A DNA stretch of 64,000 bases, from contig NZ_KB892746.1 of NCBI RefSeq assembly GCF_000373925.1, positions 62,001 through 126,000 of the forward strand, read 5' to 3'. Below are positions 61,108 through 64,000 of this stretch, piece after piece (the first letter of the stretch is position 1; each line of letters opens with the position of its first letter). Both the position numbers and the translations under genes were made by a program. Below the pieces are notes generated by a model. It was not told where the DNA came from, did no database searches, and saw nothing but the letters and a program-made list of their open reading frames with translations. Origin of the DNA: Actinopolymorpha alba DSM 45243 (lineage in GTDB: Bacteria > Actinomycetota > Actinomycetes > Propionibacteriales > Actinopolymorphaceae).

Positions 61108-63039
61108 ATGCCAGGCACAGCGATCACCGCGACCGCAGCCCTCGCCACCCTCAGCCTTCTCCTCGCCCTTCCGGCGTACGCGGCGGACCCGGAGCCGTCA
61201 GCGACGGTCACCGACCTCGGTCCCGCGTCGTCGGTCACGTCCCTCAATGGCTCAGAGGCGATCGGGGACAAGATCTTCGTCAATACCGGCGGCGTGAGCC
61301 CGACCGTCGTCGGGGCGTACGACCCCGGCCAGGAGCGGGTCACCCAGCGCTACACCCTGCCCACCGGGGAGGGCGCGTGGGCGACGACGGCGGTCGGGAC
61401 GGACCTCTACGTCGGTACGTACGCACCCGGCGACCTCTACAAGGTGGACACGACCAGTACGTCGGTCACCAAGGTCAGCGACGCGCTGCCGGACAACTTC
61501 ATCTGGGCCCTGGACAGCTCGCCGGACGGGAAGGTCTACGGCGGCACCTATCCGCGTGGCCTGGTCTTCGAGTACGACCCCGCCACTGGCGCCAGACGCA
61601 ACTACGGCTCCGCGGTGCCGGGCGAACAGTACGTCCGCAGCATCGCCGTCGACGACACCACGATCTACGCCGGCGTTGGGGCGCACGCTCATCTCATCGC
61701 GATCGACCGGGCCACAGGGGCGAAGAAGGAGATCCTGCCACCGGAGTTCGCCCACCGTACGTTCGTCGCCACGCTCGCCCTCGAGGACGGCCTCCTCGCG
61801 GCAGGGCTCTCCGCGACCGGAACGATGCTGTTGATCGACACCGCCGACCCGACCCGCTACGAGGTGGTCCAGGCGCCGAACGATTCCTATATCACCGCCA
61901 TCACCATCGACGCGGCGAAGAACGACGTCTACTTCGGCACCCGGCCGTCGGGCACGCTCTACAAGTACGACCGGGACACCGCGACGCTCACCAAGCTGCT
62001 GGTGCCGTACGACGGTGCGTACTTCGGCCGGATCTTCCTCGAGGGCAGGAAGTTGCGCGGCATCCTGACGAGCAACGTGCTCACCTACGACCTCGACACG
62101 GGGGAGTTCTCCGGCGTCGACATCACCCAGGCGGGGATGCCGCCGGCACCCGAACTGGCGATGGCGATCGCCAGCGACGGACCTCGCGTGTACGTCAGCG
62201 GCAAGGCCGGCGTCCAGGTGCACGATCTCGCGTCGGGCACGTCCCAGCGGCGGTTCCTGCCGGGCGAGGCGAAGGTGATGACCCCGGCGCACGGCCAGCT
62301 GTGGCTCTCGGTCTACACACTGGCGTATCTGTTCCGGATGCCGCCGGGCGGTGGCGATCCCGTCCGGGTCACCACGCTCGGCAACGATCAGACCCGGCCG
62401 TTGGACGCGGCGTACTCACCAAGCGACAAGCTGCTGGCCGTCGGGACGCAGCCGGAGTACGGGCTCTTCGGTGGCGCCCTCGGCCTCTACCGACCGGCCA
62501 GCGGCGACCTGGCGGTCTACCGCGACATCATCCACGACCAGTCGGTCCGCTCGGTCGCGATCAAGCAGGGCACCGCGTACCTCGGCGGCAGCGTCTACAA
62601 CGGCCTGGGCACCACGCCACGGGAGACCGAGGCGAAGCTGGCAGTGTTCGACCTGGCCAGTCGGAAGGTGCGGTACGAGACGGTTCCCGTCCCCGGGGCC
62701 AAGGAGATCGTCGACCTCATCGCCACGGGCGACCGCATCTACGGCGTGACCGAGACCGGGTTGATGTTCGAGTACGACCCTTCGCGCCGCACGGTCGTCC
62801 GGACACGCCAGGTGGCGAGCGGCCCCAGTGCGCTGGTGCTGGTCGGCGACACCATCTACGGAGTCGACACCAGGCAGGTCTTCAAGCTCAACCGGTCGAC
62901 TCTCGCGACCACGACGGTGGTCGACAACCTGCGTACAGACAGCTACAGCGGCGCCATGATCGCCGCGGCTCCTGACGGCTCGGCGCTGTATGTGCTGCGC
63001 GGGCGAAACCTGATCCGCATCGGACTGGAGGCCAGCTGA
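61108..63039 (+). CDS. Secreted beta-propeller protein (paralogue 1 of a tandem pair)
   Basis: A 643-residue exported protein with a Sec signal (TATAALATLSLLLALPAYA, cut near residue 25). The mature part is built of repeats of about 40-50 residues such as DLYVGTYAPGDLYKVDT, VYGGTYPRGLVFEYDP, VYFGTRPSGTLYKYDR and IYGVTETGLMFEYDP, as in PQQ/streptogramin-lyase-like propellers; about 12 repeats suggest two propellers. No active-site signature is recognised; some polysaccharide lyase families have this fold. The start ATG 61108 is preceded by GGGAG. The next gene, a paralogue, overlaps its stop (TGATG). Confidence 0.75.
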   Translation: MPGTAITATAALATLSLLLALPAYAADPEPSATVTDLGPASSVTSLNGSEAIGDKIFVNTGGVSPTVVGAYDPGQERVTQRYTLPTGEGAWATTAVGTDLYVGTYAPGDLYKVDTTSTSVTKVSDALPDNFIWALDSSPDGKVYGGTYPRGLVFEYDPATGARRNYGSAVPGEQYVRSIAVDDTTIYAGVGAHAHLIAIDRATGAKKEILPPEFAHRTFVATLALEDGLLAAGLSATGTMLLIDTADPTRYEVVQAPNDSYITAITIDAAKNDVYFGTRPSGTLYKYDRDTATLTKLLVPYDGAYFGRIFLEGRKLRGILTSNVLTYDLDTGEFSGVDITQAGMPPAPELAMAIASDGPRVYVSGKAGVQVHDLASGTSQRRFLPGEAKVMTPAHGQLWLSVYTLAYLFRMPPGGGDPVRVTTLGNDQTRPLDAAYSPSDKLLAVGTQPEYGLFGGALGLYRPASGDLAVYRDIIHDQSVRSVAIKQGTAYLGGSVYNGLGTTPRETEAKLAVFDLASRKVRYETVPVPGAKEIVDLIATGDRIYGVTETGLMFEYDPSRRTVVRTRQVASGPSALVLVGDTIYGVDTRQVFKLNRSTLATTTVVDNLRTDSYSGAMIAAAPDGSALYVLRGRNLIRIGLEAS

Positions 63040-64000
63040 TGGCGACACCGGAACGAATGGCGTCACGGCGGAGCCTGCTCGCCGCCGCTGGCGCGGGCAT
63101 GGTCGCGGCGGCCGTACCACACACCGCCCACGCCAACGAGACCCCAGGGGTGACCGTTACCAACCTCGGTCCGGCCGTCCTGGGGGCTCCGATCGTCGGC
63201 GCGGCGCTCGCGGGAGACAGCGCCTTCGTGGTCACGCGCGGGCTCGAACCCGCGACGCTCGCGGAGTACGACCTGCTCAGCGGGCGGGTCGTCAACAACT
63301 ACAACCTGCCGACCGGTCTCGGTGGCTGGGGCGCGGTCGTGGTGCGCGGAGCGGTCTACGCCGGCATGTACTCGGTCGCTGACATCCACCGGCTGGACCG
63401 GGCCACAGGACAGGTCGAGCAGGTCGCCCGGCTGGGCACCGAGGAGTTCGCGTTCGACCTGGCCGCCTCGCCGGCCGGGCTGATCTACGCGGGCACCTAC
63501 CCTCGCGGCAAGGTCTACGAGATCGACCCCGCCACCCGCGGCGTGCGCGATCTCGGCCAGGCGGTGGCGGGTCTGCGGTACGTGCGCTGCGTCGCCGTGG
63601 ATGACGGCGGCACGGTGTACGCCGGCACCGGCACGTCCGCGCGGCTCGTGACGATCAACCCGGCGACCGGCGCCCGCACCGAGATCCTGCCGGCCGCGTT
63701 GCACGGCGAGTCGTTCGTCTATGACCTGGTGGTGGCCGGCGACTACGTCGTCGCGGGCACCGAACCAAACGGCTACCTGGCCATCATCGACCGCCGTGAC
63801 CCGTCTCGCGCGGTCGTCGTCGCCACCGGCGAACGGACCGTCGACGCGATCGCCATCTCCGGTACGACGGCGTACTTCACCGCCCGGCCCAGCGGCGCGC
63901 TCTACTCCTGCCAACTCGACACGGGCGAGCTGACCAAGCTGGCGGTCCCTGTCGCCGGGCAGGAGACGCGCGGTGTCTTCGTCCGGGACGGTGTGGTGCA
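63039..64000 (+). CDS. Secreted beta-propeller protein (paralogue 2), 3' end outside window
   Basis: Open from ATG 63039 to the last base, at least 320 residues. The start overlaps the stop of paralogue 1 by one base. A Tat-type signal is visible (SRRSLLAAAGAGMVAAAVP). The mature start VTNLGPAVLGAPIVG aligns with VTDLGPASSVTSLNG of paralogue 1, and the repeats correspond (VYAGMYSVADIHRLDR, IYAGTYPRGKVYEIDP, VYAGTGTSARLVTINP). The pair arose by duplication, yet the signals differ (Sec versus Tat). Confidence 0.75.
   Translation, partial: MATPERMASRRSLLAAAGAGMVAAAVPHTAHANETPGVTVTNLGPAVLGAPIVGAALAGDSAFVVTRGLEPATLAEYDLLSGRVVNNYNLPTGLGGWGAVVVRGAVYAGMYSVADIHRLDRATGQVEQVARLGTEEFAFDLAASPAGLIYAGTYPRGKVYEIDPATRGVRDLGQAVAGLRYVRCVAVDDGGTVYAGTGTSARLVTINPATGARTEILPAALHGESFVYDLVVAGDYVVAGTEPNGYLAIIDRRDPSRAVVVATGERTVDAIAISGTTAYFTARPSGALYSCQLDTGELTKLAVPVAGQETRGVFVRDGVV

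Noticed and set aside
1-64000. CRISPR array, transposase, integrase or prophage
   Set aside because: No regularly spaced repeats and no recombinase, terminase or capsid motifs in any frame examined.

Overview
This is a high-GC actinomycete chromosome segment. The evidence is strong G/C third-position bias, many GTG starts, Shine-Dalgarno sites of the GGAGG type, many ECF sigma factors, and mycothiol-associated DinB and maleylpyruvate-isomerase-fold enzymes. The mix of secreted glycoside hydrolases and secreted beta-propellers suits a soil polysaccharide degrader; a Kribbella/Actinopolymorpha-like lineage is a guess from gene content only. No complete tRNA, rRNA, transposase, integrase or CRISPR array was found.

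Layout. 1-3.4 kb: 3' part of a large heparinase II/III-family gene. 3.5-8.1 kb: a patchwork of small accessory genes (P-loop kinase, VOC protein, histidine phosphatase, phosphotransferase) with decayed pieces: the 3' half of a tRNA-Gly(CCC), a gene interrupted by a stop codon, two coding-like remnants, and a repeat of the tRNA anticodon-loop sequence 3.2 kb away. 8.2-15.5 kb: PhoD-type phosphatase, DinB protein, a frameshifted phosphotransferase, a sulfatase, a TRIC-type channel and an M20 amidohydrolase. 15.7-19.0 kb: a minus-strand sugar ABC importer operon. 19.5-27 kb: a coupled VOC/2OG-oxygenase pair, GNAT, DoxX, a YCII-sigma pair, an EamA exporter facing a CGNR regulator, and a VOC gene facing a WYL regulator with a perfect palindromic operator between them.

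27-34.5 kb is carbohydrate-related: a secreted beta-propeller, a Tat-exported GH67 alpha-glucuronidase with two duplicated C-terminal domains, and a GH36 alpha-galactosidase coupled to a small immunity-like protein. 34.5-38.4 kb: an ECF sigma factor with a SnoaL-like tail, a methyltransferase, a frameshifted AraC regulator and a PhyH-type dioxygenase. 38.5-43.5 kb: an overlapping five-gene operon for a complete ECF vitamin-type transporter (S, fused A-A', T) plus a PurM/ThiL-like protein and an ADP-ribosylglycohydrolase. It resembles in logic the transporter/hydrolase/kinase set of E. coli yegTUV and is the best candidate for an undescribed pathway. 43.6-45.5 kb: a P450/TetR pair. 45.6-49.8 kb: a five-gene sigma factor/ABC exporter operon with ATGA overlaps at every junction.

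49.8-64 kb: a tandem GNAT, a GH32 enzyme, a mycothiol-dependent enzyme, two large secreted proteins, two more YCII-sigma cassettes in tandem, a small basic membrane protein, and two tandem secreted beta-propeller paralogues, the second cut by the window end. The window holds five ECF sigma genes; three are of the YCII-linked, long C-terminal-domain type.
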